64,000 nucleotides of DNA from Microbulbifer sp. GL-2. GTDB taxonomy: Bacteria > Pseudomonadota > Gammaproteobacteria > Pseudomonadales > Cellvibrionaceae. This document shows, in pieces, positions 53,140-63,861 of the stretch. Within the stretch, counting starts at the first letter, position 1. Every line of letters starts with the position of its first letter. The position numbers were made by a program, and so were the translations under genes. The notes beneath the pieces were generated by a model. The model ran no database searches. It saw nothing but the letters and a program-made list of their open reading frames with translations, and was not told where the DNA came from. The stretch lies in assembly GCF_007183175.1 (NCBI RefSeq), contig NZ_AP019807.1, positions 763,501 through 827,500 of the forward strand. The letters run 5' to 3'.

Positions 53140-53628
53140 TTTTATGGCACTTAAATACCATTCCGGCTGCTCCCAGTCTGTATCCTCCTCCATTCGATAG
53201 TCAAATGGTCTAGGATGCCTATGGTGTTCGATAATATATTGAAGATGCTGATGTGCAATTTCAGGGTCGTATACCATCCATACCAGTCTGCGAGTTTTAT
53301 TCCAAGTTTCTCTAACTAGGAATAATGCATTTCCGCCGGCCTTAATCTCTTGGTCTAGTTGATCACAGAAAGGGTCGACTATCGCCCGCTCTTCTTCCGA
53401 TGGCATACCATTATCAATCAATTCTTCAAAGTCGATAATGACAGACAAATGCCAGCGAAAGACATCTTTATGCTCAAAGCCAAGTAAGCCAGAATTAACT
53501 GCTGCGATACAAGGAAGGTCGTCCTGCTTGTACTCGATAAGGGTATAGCTTTCTTCAGGAAGAACTACTCGAACTTCATTTTCCTTTAGGCCCTCGCCCT
53601 TCTTTTTCCCGAATAGTTTGCCTAGCAC
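53134..53628 (-). CDS. DUF695-domain protein, integron cassette
   Basis: A 164-residue soluble protein. The GTG at 53628 is chosen because CAGGAGG lies seven bases upstream; the longer frame to 53691 starts inside an inverted repeat. After a Lys-rich start (LGKLFGKKKGEG), the segment from about residue 75 on, FRWHLSVIIDFEE...GMPSEEERAIVDPFCDQLDQEI and RRLVWMVYDPEIAHQHLQYII ... EEDTDWEQPEWYLSAI, matches DUF695. These proteins are often found in cassettes and near toxin or conflict genes; their function is not known. It is the most proximal recognisable gene of the array. Confidence 0.78.
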   Translation of the reverse strand: MLGKLFGKKKGEGLKENEVRVVLPEESYTLIEYKQDDLPCIAAVNSGLLGFEHKDVFRWHLSVIIDFEELIDNGMPSEEERAIVDPFCDQLDQEIKAGGNALFLVRETWNKTRRLVWMVYDPEIAHQHLQYIIEHHRHPRPFDYRMEEDTDWEQPEWYLSAIKT

Positions 53629-53644
53629 TCGATCCCTCCTGAAA

Positions 53645-53750
53645 CATAACAGTTTATTAAAGAGCCAGCGGCTCACTATCCATTTGGCCACTATTTCTGA
53701 CGTGAGCCCTTCAAGCTATGTAAAAAATCTCTTATTTACAGTAGGTTATA
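53645..53750 (-). other. Possible fifth attC site (e)
   Basis: On the minus strand the segment opens TTTATAACCTACTG and ends TTTAATAAACTGTTATG, just upstream of the DUF695 start. The end cores (TAAC and GTTA) and partial pairing of AATAAGAG with CTTTAAT are attC-like, but the match is poorer than for sites a-d. It overlaps one arm of the inverted repeat listed next. Confidence 0.4.
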
Positions 53751-53794
53751 AATTTCGGTTAAAATAATAACCTGAGATAGTGAGCCATCGGCTC
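53662..53794. repeat. Inverted repeat element of about 133 bp
   Basis: GAGCCAGCGGCTCACTATC (53662-53680) and GATAGTGAGCCATCGGCTC (53776-53794) are inverted copies (16 of 19 positions); each arm is itself a GAGCC-N3-GGCTC hairpin. It has no coding capacity. A MITE-like element or a transposon-end remnant is possible. Confidence 0.5.
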
Positions 53795-53845
53795 AAGTCG
53801 CCTGGTTCAACTTCACGCTCTTGAACACATTTTACCCATAATTAA

Positions 53846-54025
53846 ATCAATAAGTTAGGGGGGACTTTCTGTGGATGTCAGCCATGGCTCTATAATTTGG
53901 GCCTTCGCATCGGTGATACGCCCACTCAACTACTGCAAACAACGGCCAGTATTACCCACTCAGAATCGCCAGTGATTTATGCCAATGCTACCGTTGCTCA
54001 AGCCGCACAATTTTTAGGTGGGTAA
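53846..54025 (+). pseudogene. Orphan coding-like fragment
   Basis: An open frame of 59 codons between two stops without a good start reads ...YNLGLRIGDTPTQLLQTTASITH and on to AAQFLGG, which looks like the C-terminal part of a protein. There is no ribosome site. Not recognised; could be an island remnant or chance. Confidence 0.25.
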
Positions 54026-54102
54026 ATCGAGATACTAACCCCTTCCCAAGGCCACGCATAAAGGCATCTGGTAGTCATAACCTTTGGGCTATCAATGATG
54101 CT

Positions 54103-54126
54103 GGGAAGTGGGAGGTGGGAGGTGGG
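54103..54126 (+). repeat. GGGAGGT short tandem repeat, G-quadruplex motif
   Basis: Four GGG tracts with four-base spacers (7-bp period), the second quadruplex-type motif of the island. Confidence 0.7.
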
Positions 54127-54225
54127 AGGATCAAGTTTCACACCTAGAAGCTGCCTAGATGCTCTTCATCTCATCCTTAGCGATTGCAGCCACCTCATCG
54201 CCTTCGCTAAGGATTGCCCCTTTGA

Positions 54226-54633
54226 TTAAGAGTCGATGTTGAATCTTATTTTGTATTCGCCGGTAAACACATTTTGAACCAATACATCAGAACTGCACTT
54301 AGATGAGGGAGTTGCCCCTATTGAGAACTGATAATAGCCATTCATTTGGATAACTGACCAATTGAACCTACATGATTGATAAGTTAATACCCCAGCATCC
54401 GCCACACCGTTAGTTATCGAGGTGTGGAAAGTCGAGCTGTTTGCTGCTGCTGGGCTTGGAAATAATGGAGAAATAATACCGGTTGAATTTGTTCCATTAA
54501 TGAGCACATTATCAGAAGAAGTATTATTTTTGAGTTCTATGCTTGTTGATAATGTAGATGCCAATGCCGATACAGAGTGCGCTACAGATACAAGTAATGC
54601 TGCTGTAAGAAAAAATTTTCGTTTAACTTCCAT
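54226..54633 (-). CDS. Small secreted protein, unknown function
   Basis: A 135-residue protein with a signal peptide (MEVKRKFFLTAALLVSVAHSVSALAS), then a Ser/Thr/Asn-rich beta-type sequence with two Cys (YQSCRFNW, SSKCSSD). It resembles small extracellular or pilin-like proteins in composition, but no family is recognised. An AAGGAGC-type site (+ strand GCTCCTT, 54640-54646) lies seven to eight bases before the ATG. It sits at the right end of the island, 360 bp from prfC, divergent from it. Confidence 0.6.
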   Translation of the reverse strand: MEVKRKFFLTAALLVSVAHSVSALASTLSTSIELKNNTSSDNVLINGTNSTGIISPLFPSPAAANSSTFHTSITNGVADAGVLTYQSCRFNWSVIQMNGYYQFSIGATPSSKCSSDVLVQNVFTGEYKIRFNIDS

Positions 54634-54995
54634 TTCATTGCTCCTTGAAAATGACGTGTAAAGACTTTCAGCAAGTCCACAGCCATTTCAACTCGCCGTG
54701 TCACCAAAAGTCAATATTGTCATATCAATACAAGATATGAAGTACACAAACTAATCAGTGGAGCTAAGCCTGGCATGTTGGAGTGGATCGACTCCAGCAA
54801 CAGCACATGTACACAACCAAGAGCCTACCCTTCTATTCTATTGGCATCGACCAATCTGACTAGATAGTATTAATTGGTCACCTACCAGGAGCAAAACCAA
54901 AGGCCAATTTGGTATAATGCGCTCTTTCGGATTCGGCCTTGGAGTGTATTTCTATATGTGTACACAGGGGCGTACACAGATAAGGTTAAATCTTA
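54634..54995. other. Right flank of the island and prfC promoter region
   Basis: About 360 bp between divergent genes. It contains the prfC extended -10 promoter. If the island entered next to prfC, its right attachment site should be in or near here. No long direct repeat with the integrase side is evident by eye. Confidence 0.45.
54910..54918 (+). promoter_or_regulatory. Extended -10 promoter of prfC
   Basis: TGGTATAAT, an exact TGnTATAAT extended -10, 78 bp before the prfC GTG. The -35 region is poor, which is usual for this promoter type. Confidence 0.6.
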
Positions 54996-56576
54996 GTGTC
55001 TAACGATTTTTCTCAACAATATCAACGACGTAGAACTTTCGCTATCATTTCCCACCCGGACGCCGGTAAAACAACTGTGACCGAAAAGTTGCTTTTGTTC
55101 GGAAACGCAATCCAGCTTGCCGGCTCCGTTAAGGGCAAAAAGGGGCCTCACGCACGCTCCGACTGGATGACCATGGAGCAGGAGAGGGGTATCTCTGTCA
55201 CCTCCTCAGTTATGCAGTTCCCCTACAAAGAACGCGTGGTCAACCTGCTGGATACCCCGGGGCACGAAGACTTCTCTGAGGACACCTATCGTGTACTCAC
55301 CGCAGTCGACTCTGCCCTGATGGTGATTGACGGCGCCAAAGGTGTCGAAGATCGCACGATCAAACTGATGAACGTATGCCGACTGCGTACCACCCCAATC
55401 CTGTCATTTATCAACAAGCTCGACCGGGATATCCGCGATCCCATCGAAGTGATGGATGAAATTGAAGAAGTCTTGAATATCCAGGCTGCACCGATCAATT
55501 GGCCACTCAGCTCCGGTAAAGACTTTAAAGGGGTGTACAACCTCTACACTGATACGATTCACGTATTTACTCAGGGCCAGGGGCACACAATCCCGGAAGA
55601 TATCCAGATTAAAGGCCTCAACTCCGCTGAAGCTGGTGAGCTTCTGGGGGAGTATGCCGAGGATATCCGCGAAGAAATCGAGCTGGTGCGCGGTGCCACT
55701 CATGAATTCGATTTGGAAGCCTACCGCGCCGGTGAGCTGACCCCGGTATTTTTCGGTACCGCCCTCGGCAACTTCGGTGTGCGTGAAATGCTCGACGGGT
55801 TTGTCGAGTGGGCACCAGGCCCCCAGTCCCGTGCAACCCAGGATCGCCAGGTAGAGCCGGACGAAGAAAAATTTTCCGGCTTTGTATTTAAAATCCAGGC
55901 CAATATGGATCCCAAGCACAGAGACCGTATCGCCTTTATGCGCCTCTGCTCAGGCACCTACAACCGCGGCATGAAAATGAAACATGTGCGTATTGGCAAG
56001 GATGTAAAAATTGCCGATGCCGTGACTTTCATGGCCGGTGACCGCACCCATGTCGAAGAGGCTATCGCCGGAGATATTATCGGCCTGCATAACCACGGCA
56101 CTATCCAGATCGGCGATACCTTTAGCGAGGGAGAAGCTCTTAAATTTACTGGTATTCCAAATTTTGCACCGGAATTGTTCCGCCGAATTCGCCTGAAAGA
56201 CCCGCTGAAACTGAAGCAGCTGCAAAAAGGCTTACAGCAGCTCTCCGAAGAGGGCTCAACCCAGGTGTTTTTCCCGCTGGATAATAACGACATTATTGTC
56301 GGCGCCGTTGGTGTGCTCCAGTTTGAGGTAGTCGCCTACCGCCTCAAAGATGAATACAAAGTGGAAGCCATTTACGAAAATGTGAATGTGAATACTGCCC
56401 GCTGGGTGGACAGCGAAAACATCAAGGAGCTGGAGAATTTCAAGCGTAAAGCCAGCACCAACCTCGCAATAGATGGCAGTGGGCACCTCACATACCTGGC
56501 TCCGACCCGGGTGAATTTACAATTGGCTGAGGAACGTTATCCAGATATTCACTTCTATGCCACCCGTGAGCATTAA
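54996..56576 (+). CDS. prfC: Peptide chain release factor 3
   Basis: A 526-residue translational GTPase that recycles RF1/RF2 after termination. G1 SHPDAGKTTVTEKLL, switch segment ARSDWMTMEQERGISV, G3 DTPGHEDFSED and G4 FINKLDRDIRDP are intact, followed by the RF3-specific domains. Start is GTG at 54996 (VSNDFSQQYQRRRTF) with AAGG upstream. prfC is the known target of SXT/R391-type integrating elements; the accessory island with a related integrase ends just upstream. The coding frame is undamaged. Confidence 0.97.
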   Translation: MSNDFSQQYQRRRTFAIISHPDAGKTTVTEKLLLFGNAIQLAGSVKGKKGPHARSDWMTMEQERGISVTSSVMQFPYKERVVNLLDTPGHEDFSEDTYRVLTAVDSALMVIDGAKGVEDRTIKLMNVCRLRTTPILSFINKLDRDIRDPIEVMDEIEEVLNIQAAPINWPLSSGKDFKGVYNLYTDTIHVFTQGQGHTIPEDIQIKGLNSAEAGELLGEYAEDIREEIELVRGATHEFDLEAYRAGELTPVFFGTALGNFGVREMLDGFVEWAPGPQSRATQDRQVEPDEEKFSGFVFKIQANMDPKHRDRIAFMRLCSGTYNRGMKMKHVRIGKDVKIADAVTFMAGDRTHVEEAIAGDIIGLHNHGTIQIGDTFSEGEALKFTGIPNFAPELFRRIRLKDPLKLKQLQKGLQQLSEEGSTQVFFPLDNNDIIVGAVGVLQFEVVAYRLKDEYKVEAIYENVNVNTARWVDSENIKELENFKRKASTNLAIDGSGHLTYLAPTRVNLQLAEERYPDIHFYATREH

Positions 56577-56647
56577 TTTATGCGGGCCCCTCCTGGGAGT
56601 AATGAGTCACTCCCAGGACGTTTGAGCAGTAGACTGAGAGAGTAATA

Positions 56648-57280
56648 ATGAGTCAGCAGAAAGAATTACCGACTGAGATGCCTCGACTTGGCAACAGCCT
56701 CACAGCTGCTATTGGAAGGCTGCTGATCAGGCTTATGGGCTGGCAGCTGGAGGGCACCTTTCCGCCAGAGAAAAAGGTGATGGTAGCCCTGGCTCCACAT
56801 ACGTCCAATTGGGATTTTGTTGTGGCCATGCCTTTTATCATGGCATACCAGGTAAAAATCTCCTGGCTGATGAAAAGAGAAGCCTTTTTCTTCCCCTTTA
56901 AAGGCCTGTTCATGTGGCTCGGCGGCGTACCCACTAACCGTGGCTCCGCCAGTGGTATCGCCAAACAGGTGGCCGTACAGTACCGCGACAATGAAAAAAT
57001 GTGGGTAGGTATTACACCGGAAGGGACCCGCAGGAAAGTTACCAAGTGGAAAAGTGGCTTCCTGCGTATCGCTTACGCTGCCGACGTACCCATATTGCTT
57101 GCTGCCTGGGATTTCTCACGCAGGCGATTCTGCCTGGACTCTCTCTACCATCCCACTGGTAATCTGGAAGAGGACATGCGAGAAATCCAATATCGTTTTA
57201 GTAAATACCAGGGCTTCCACCACACAGTGCAAACCGGCAACTTGGAGGGCAACGAATCCTCCCGTGATAGAATTCAGTAG
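56648..57280 (+). CDS. Lysophospholipid acyltransferase family protein (PlsC-like)
   Basis: A 210-residue glycerolipid acyltransferase. The catalytic HX4D is in APHTSNWDFV, block II WLGGVPTNRGS, and block III TPEGTRRKVTKWKSGF. It probably transfers acyl chains to lysophosphatidate or a related lysolipid at the inner membrane. Shorter than PlsC and close to a group often seen with membrane biogenesis genes. The TSUP transporter frame starts 17 bases before its stop, so the two are likely cotranscribed. Confidence 0.85.
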   Translation: MSQQKELPTEMPRLGNSLTAAIGRLLIRLMGWQLEGTFPPEKKVMVALAPHTSNWDFVVAMPFIMAYQVKISWLMKREAFFFPFKGLFMWLGGVPTNRGSASGIAKQVAVQYRDNEKMWVGITPEGTRRKVTKWKSGFLRIAYAADVPILLAAWDFSRRRFCLDSLYHPTGNLEEDMREIQYRFSKYQGFHHTVQTGNLEGNESSRDRIQ

Positions 57281-58031
57281 TGATATAACCTCTACCACGC
57301 TCCTGATATTAACCGCAGTGGCCTTTGCTGCCGGTTTTATCAACGCCATTTCAGGGGGGGGAGGCCTGATTACCCTACCCGCGCTTTTATGGGCGGGTCT
57401 CCCCCCACTGGATGCCCTCGGCACCAATAAATTCCAAGCCGTATTCGGCACCCTTTCATCCAGCTTAAATTACTTCCATAAAGGGCACCTACAACTGCAA
57501 CCCCTTTGGACTGGCTTGATTGCAGCGTTAGCTGGCTCTGCTGTAGGTACCTGGACGATCACTAAACTAGGCGCTGAGTCACTGGAAACCCTGCTGCCAA
57601 TATTGATTATCACAATCGCTCTTTATTTCGCCTTCTCACCGAGAATCTCCGATATCGACTCCGAGCCCAGGATGCGCCAAGGTTCCTTCAACCTAATTGT
57701 CGGGAGTGTGGTGGGCTTTTACGGTGGTTTCTTCGGGCCTGGTATTGGCTCCATTTTCGCAACGGCATTCACCGCTCTTCTCGGCTACAACATGCGCAAA
57801 GCCACAGCATCTACCAAGCCATTGGTGTTGGCCACGAATACCATATCCCTGGTCATCTTTATTGCCAGCGGCCACTTGGCCCTGATTTTGGGCATCACCA
57901 TGGCGATTGCCCAGGTAATTGGTGCGCGCCTCGGGTCCAACCTGGTGATCTCCCATGGCGCCAAGCTGGTTAAACCTGTAGTTATTTTCGCTACTATTGC
58001 TGTGGCGATAAAATTACTTATGGAGCCGTAG
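57264..58031 (+). CDS. TSUP-family (TauE/SafE) membrane transporter
   Basis: A 255-residue protein with about eight helices in two repeats. The repeat signatures are GFINAISGGGGLITLPALLWAGLPPLDALGTNK and GFYGGFFGPGIGSIF. TSUP proteins carry sulphonates, sulphite or other organic anions. The GTG at 57264 (VIEFSSDI) is the first start giving a normal N-terminus; it overlaps the acyltransferase by 17 bases, and the ribosome site is weak. The small membrane-protein gene starts four bases after its stop. Confidence 0.85.
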   Translation: MIEFSSDITSTTLLILTAVAFAAGFINAISGGGGLITLPALLWAGLPPLDALGTNKFQAVFGTLSSSLNYFHKGHLQLQPLWTGLIAALAGSAVGTWTITKLGAESLETLLPILIITIALYFAFSPRISDIDSEPRMRQGSFNLIVGSVVGFYGGFFGPGIGSIFATAFTALLGYNMRKATASTKPLVLATNTISLVIFIASGHLALILGITMAIAQVIGARLGSNLVISHGAKLVKPVVIFATIAVAIKLLMEP

Positions 58032-58035
58032 AAAA

Positions 58036-58386
58036 GTGACTCTGCTTATCACCCTGCTGCTGTCTTTCTGTGCTTTTGTCATAGTTATTTGGACTTTTAT
58101 GCATCTGCGCACCCCGCGCTTTCGTATGGACAGGAGCAGCTTTATCAAAGGCCTGGAGGATGCCATTACCGGCCAGGCCAGTGAGAGCGAGTGGCGCGCA
58201 CTGGTAGCCATCCCAATGCGCCACGATCCAGAGCTGGAAAAAATGCGCCTTAAATGCCTCGAAATAGAAGAACATGAGTCCTGCGATAGTCCTCCTTATC
58301 TATTTACCGAGGCCGGGCTGGAACAACTGCGGCAGCTTCGTAGCAAGTTACTCTTCAATTCACCAGATAAACAATCAAAATCTTGA
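58036..58386 (+). CDS. Small single-pass membrane protein, unknown
   Basis: A 116-residue protein starting with GTG four bases after the transporter stop. An N-terminal helix (LLITLLLSFCAFVIVIWTFM) is followed by a basic, then acidic soluble part with two Cys (RLKCLEIEEHESCD). It is probably cytoplasmic-facing and cotranscribed with the acyltransferase and TSUP genes. No family is recognised. Confidence 0.65.
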   Translation: MTLLITLLLSFCAFVIVIWTFMHLRTPRFRMDRSSFIKGLEDAITGQASESEWRALVAIPMRHDPELEKMRLKCLEIEEHESCDSPPYLFTEAGLEQLRQLRSKLLFNSPDKQSKS

Positions 58387-58415
58387 GTCAATGAGTGTTA
58401 ATCAAGGATAAACGC

Positions 58416-59825
58416 ATGTTTAAACCACTGTTATCCCTTACCGGGGGTCTTATAGCAACCATGGCAATCGGGATCGCCCAGGCAAAGCCACTGCCTCAGG
58501 AAGATCTTTCAGTTGCTGAAGTACTGCGCGACCGCGCCCTGGAATCCTCGGATGCTTACAGTATTGTGGAGTCCCTGACAGTGGAGGTGGGACCTCGCCG
58601 CGCCGGCACCGAAGGTGATCGTCGTGCAGTAGCCTGGGCCCAGGAAAAAATGAAAAGTTTAGGCTTTGACCGGGTGTATACCGAACAGATCGATGTGCCC
58701 CGCTGGGCGCGTGGCCACGCCCACGCAAAGGTTGTTTCACCCTATCCACAACCCCTGGTTGTCAGCTCCCTGGGTTACAGTGTCGCCACTCCCGAGGCTG
58801 GCCTCACTGCCGAGATTGTGGAATTTTCCGATGTAGAGGCGCTGCAAAAAGCATCGCCAAAGCAAGTCAAAGGCAAAATCGTTTTTATAAATAAGCGTAT
58901 GGAAAAAGCTCGCACCGGTGAAGGCTATGGCCCTGTAGTACAGGGACGCAGCCGTGGCATGCGCGCCGCTTCAGAGAAAGGTGCAGCAGCACTACTCCTG
59001 CGCTCAGTCGGCACAGATTCAGACCGCTTTGCCCACACAGGCATGATGTCTATCGATAATATCAAAAACCCGGTTCCGGCCCTGGCACTCTCCGCCCCGG
59101 ACGCTAACCTGCTCGAAGCAATGCTCAAGCGCGGTAAGCCAGTAGAAGTGAAGCTCGATGTGGATAATGAACGCCTCGCTGACGGCCCTTCCTTCAACGT
59201 AATTGGAGAGATTACCGGTCGCGAGAAACCTGAAGAAATCATGATTATCGGCGCCCATCTGGACTCTTGGGACGAAGCCACTGGTGCCCTCGATGATGGT
59301 GCCGGCGTCGCCATTGTGATGGAAACTGCGCGCCTGATTGCCGAACTGCCCAAACGTCCACGCCGTACCCTGCGTGTGGTTCTATTTGGCGCAGAAGAAA
59401 TCGGCTTAGTCGGTGCAAAGCAATATGTCGATGCCCATCAACATGAGCTGGATAATATCATCGCTGTTTCTGAATCCGATTTCGGAGCGGGGAAAATCTG
59501 GCGTTTTGATACCCGCTTACCGGAAAGTAAATTCGATATTGCGGACCAGATGATGCAGCTGTTATCGCCACTGGGGATCGAGCGAGGTAATAACCAATCT
59601 TATGGCGGCCCGGATAGCAGCGTATTCGTCGCCCAGGGTGTACCGGCTTTTGGCCTGTATCAGGACGGCACTGACTATTTCGACTACCACCATACCCCCA
59701 ACGATACCCTGGACAAGGTCGATCCCGAGAACCTACGCCAGAATGTCGCAGCCTGGGTCGTGATGTCATTCCTTGCCACCGAAATGGAAGGAGACTTCGG
59801 ACGTGTACCTACAAAGTCCGAGTAA
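58416..59825 (+). CDS. M28-family aminopeptidase, exported
   Basis: A 469-residue zinc aminopeptidase/carboxypeptidase of the M28 type (plasma glutamate carboxypeptidase-like). The start at 58416 has AAGGA seven bases upstream and opens a signal peptide (MFKPLLSLTGGLIATMAIGIAQA). A PA-type insert lies in the first half. Zinc ligands are in IIGAHLDSWD (His), GALDDGAGV (Asp), FGAEEIG (general base and bridging Glu), ESDFGAG (Asp) and DYHHTPNDT (His). Its gene closes the same-strand run that begins with prfC and has a good terminator. Confidence 0.93.
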   Translation: MFKPLLSLTGGLIATMAIGIAQAKPLPQEDLSVAEVLRDRALESSDAYSIVESLTVEVGPRRAGTEGDRRAVAWAQEKMKSLGFDRVYTEQIDVPRWARGHAHAKVVSPYPQPLVVSSLGYSVATPEAGLTAEIVEFSDVEALQKASPKQVKGKIVFINKRMEKARTGEGYGPVVQGRSRGMRAASEKGAAALLLRSVGTDSDRFAHTGMMSIDNIKNPVPALALSAPDANLLEAMLKRGKPVEVKLDVDNERLADGPSFNVIGEITGREKPEEIMIIGAHLDSWDEATGALDDGAGVAIVMETARLIAELPKRPRRTLRVVLFGAEEIGLVGAKQYVDAHQHELDNIIAVSESDFGAGKIWRFDTRLPESKFDIADQMMQLLSPLGIERGNNQSYGGPDSSVFVAQGVPAFGLYQDGTDYFDYHHTPNDTLDKVDPENLRQNVAAWVVMSFLATEMEGDFGRVPTKSE

Positions 59826-59847
59826 TCAATTAACTAGCTGACTATTT

Positions 59848-59876
59848 AAAAAGCCCCTACGAGTGGGGCTTTTTTC
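59848..59876 (+). terminator. Terminator after the M28 peptidase gene
   Basis: AAAAAGCCCC/GGGGCTTTTTT hairpin with a T6 tail, 23 bp after the stop. Confidence 0.9.
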
Positions 59877-60612
59877 CCAGCGTCCCCCCTGAAGACTTCC
59901 GTACCAACCCCGCTTTTACCCACAGTTCCCAAAGCCGCTTATTGTTTATAACCGATAACAGGTTCATGACGAGGCTGTTACTAACAGAATCCATGGATAG
60001 ACCTGTGCATAACTCAGGGATATCCACTTCCAGGCCCCATTTCCCGTGGGGACCGTTTTACCGTGTAAAAAAACACCACCGATTCTGGGGGATTTCCACA
60101 AGTCTGCCGTTATTAACAGAATGCTTGGATAGACTTGTGCATAACTCTGGTATATCCGCTCCCGGCCTTACAGTTGTGTGACATCGGCCAAGCGCACAAA
60201 AAATCACCGATGCTTTATCAGTATTTTTTTCATTGGAATTTCTTTTTTTGCGGTAGAGGTTTTTTTGTTATTCGAAGTATTTATTTTGAGAATCCTACGA
60301 GTAGTGCGGTAAAACTATTCAGATAAACTCAGTGGTGGGAGGACAGATATTAATAAATAGCAGCTGTTATTTATTTTCGTGGTAAAGGTGTGTGGGAAAA
60401 AGCCTTTATTAAAAGCGCCAGAGGTTTTCTTGGATTTTTCTGAGCGTGTATTTTTCTTATTGGATTTTCCAGCCAGATTTTTGGCTATTTTTTCTGGCGA
60501 TAAATTCCAACCCAGGATCCAATTCTAATCTCTCTAGCTTTTCTGTTTTTATTATTAATTTATTTAACCGATATTTTTTATTTTTTATTTTATTAAATAT
60601 TTTTTCACGCAT
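59877..60612. other. Gene-free region before the rRNA operon
   Basis: About 735 bp. The first part contains the DnaA-box repeat pair (listed); from 60220 on it is very AT-rich with long T runs. Open frames there have low-complexity sequences and no ribosome sites. Confidence 0.5.
59970..60168 (+). repeat. Imperfect direct repeat pair with DnaA-box-like cores
   Basis: Two copies of a ~55-bp unit (about 59981-60034 and 60114-60168) share AACAGAAT, TGGATAGAC, TGTGCATAACTC and TATCC. Each contains TGTGCATAA, the reverse of TTATGCACA, which fits the DnaA box TTATNCACA (60004-60012 and 60136-60144, 132 bp apart). Confidence 0.6.
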
Positions 60613-60643
60613 AAAAAAAGGGCCACCCAACTGGGTGGCCCTT
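60613..60643 (-). terminator. rRNA operon terminator
   Basis: On the minus strand AAGGGCCACCC/GGGTGGCCCTT with loop AGTT, followed by T7, directly after the 5S gene. Confidence 0.92.
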
Positions 60644-60655
60644 TCGGATTAGAAG

Positions 60656-60772
60656 CCTGACGATGACCTACTCTCACATGGGGAAACCCCACACTACCAT
60701 CGGCGATGTTGCGTTTCACTTCTGAGTTCGGCAAGGGATCAGGTGGTTCCACAACTCTATGGTCGTCAGGCA
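60656..60772 (-). rRNA. rrf: 5S ribosomal RNA
   Basis: On the minus strand from TGCCTGACGACC to GGTCATCGTCAGGC, about 117 nt, with the closing helix TGCCTGACGA/TCGTCAGGC and the conserved loop sequence CCGAACTCAGAAGTGAAACG. Ends are set by the terminal helix. Confidence 0.97.
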
Positions 60773-60976
60773 AACTGGCTTGGGTTGGCGTTGGTCTTAT
60801 AAGCAATTTTGCTTGGCCTGCCGCGTTATCGCTGTTTGCCTCGGTCATATGACCGGCGATAACCCCAAATAAGTCGGTAAAACAATCTGTAGTAATACAC
60901 CGCAAGTCGATCAATTGTGTGTCTCTAACTCACAATCCGCTAGCTTGCGCTAGTCGTTAGTAACCATCTCTGTTGT

Positions 60977-63861
<2,885 letters not shown>

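Larger units (their letters stand above)
49482..53750 (-). mobile_element. Integron cassette array lacking an integron integrase (CALIN)
   Basis: Four attC sites (49483, 49901, 50452, 53070) and a possible fifth (53645) separate four short, same-strand cassette genes on the minus strand: 53134-53628, 50539-51096, 50047-50445 and 49562-49891. Each attC has TAAC-type and GTTA-type core ends, a central stem and a single unpaired base in the L'' arm. No IntI-like gene is in the window; the only recombinase is the decayed P4-type integrase. A group IIC intron splits the attC at 53070. The array could be a fragment of a larger chromosomal integron or a CALIN. Confidence 0.85.

Noticed and set aside
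60446..60652. Phe/Asn-rich frame in the AT-rich flank
   Set aside because: Low-complexity sequence from T-runs, no ribosome site, and it ends inside the rRNA terminator.
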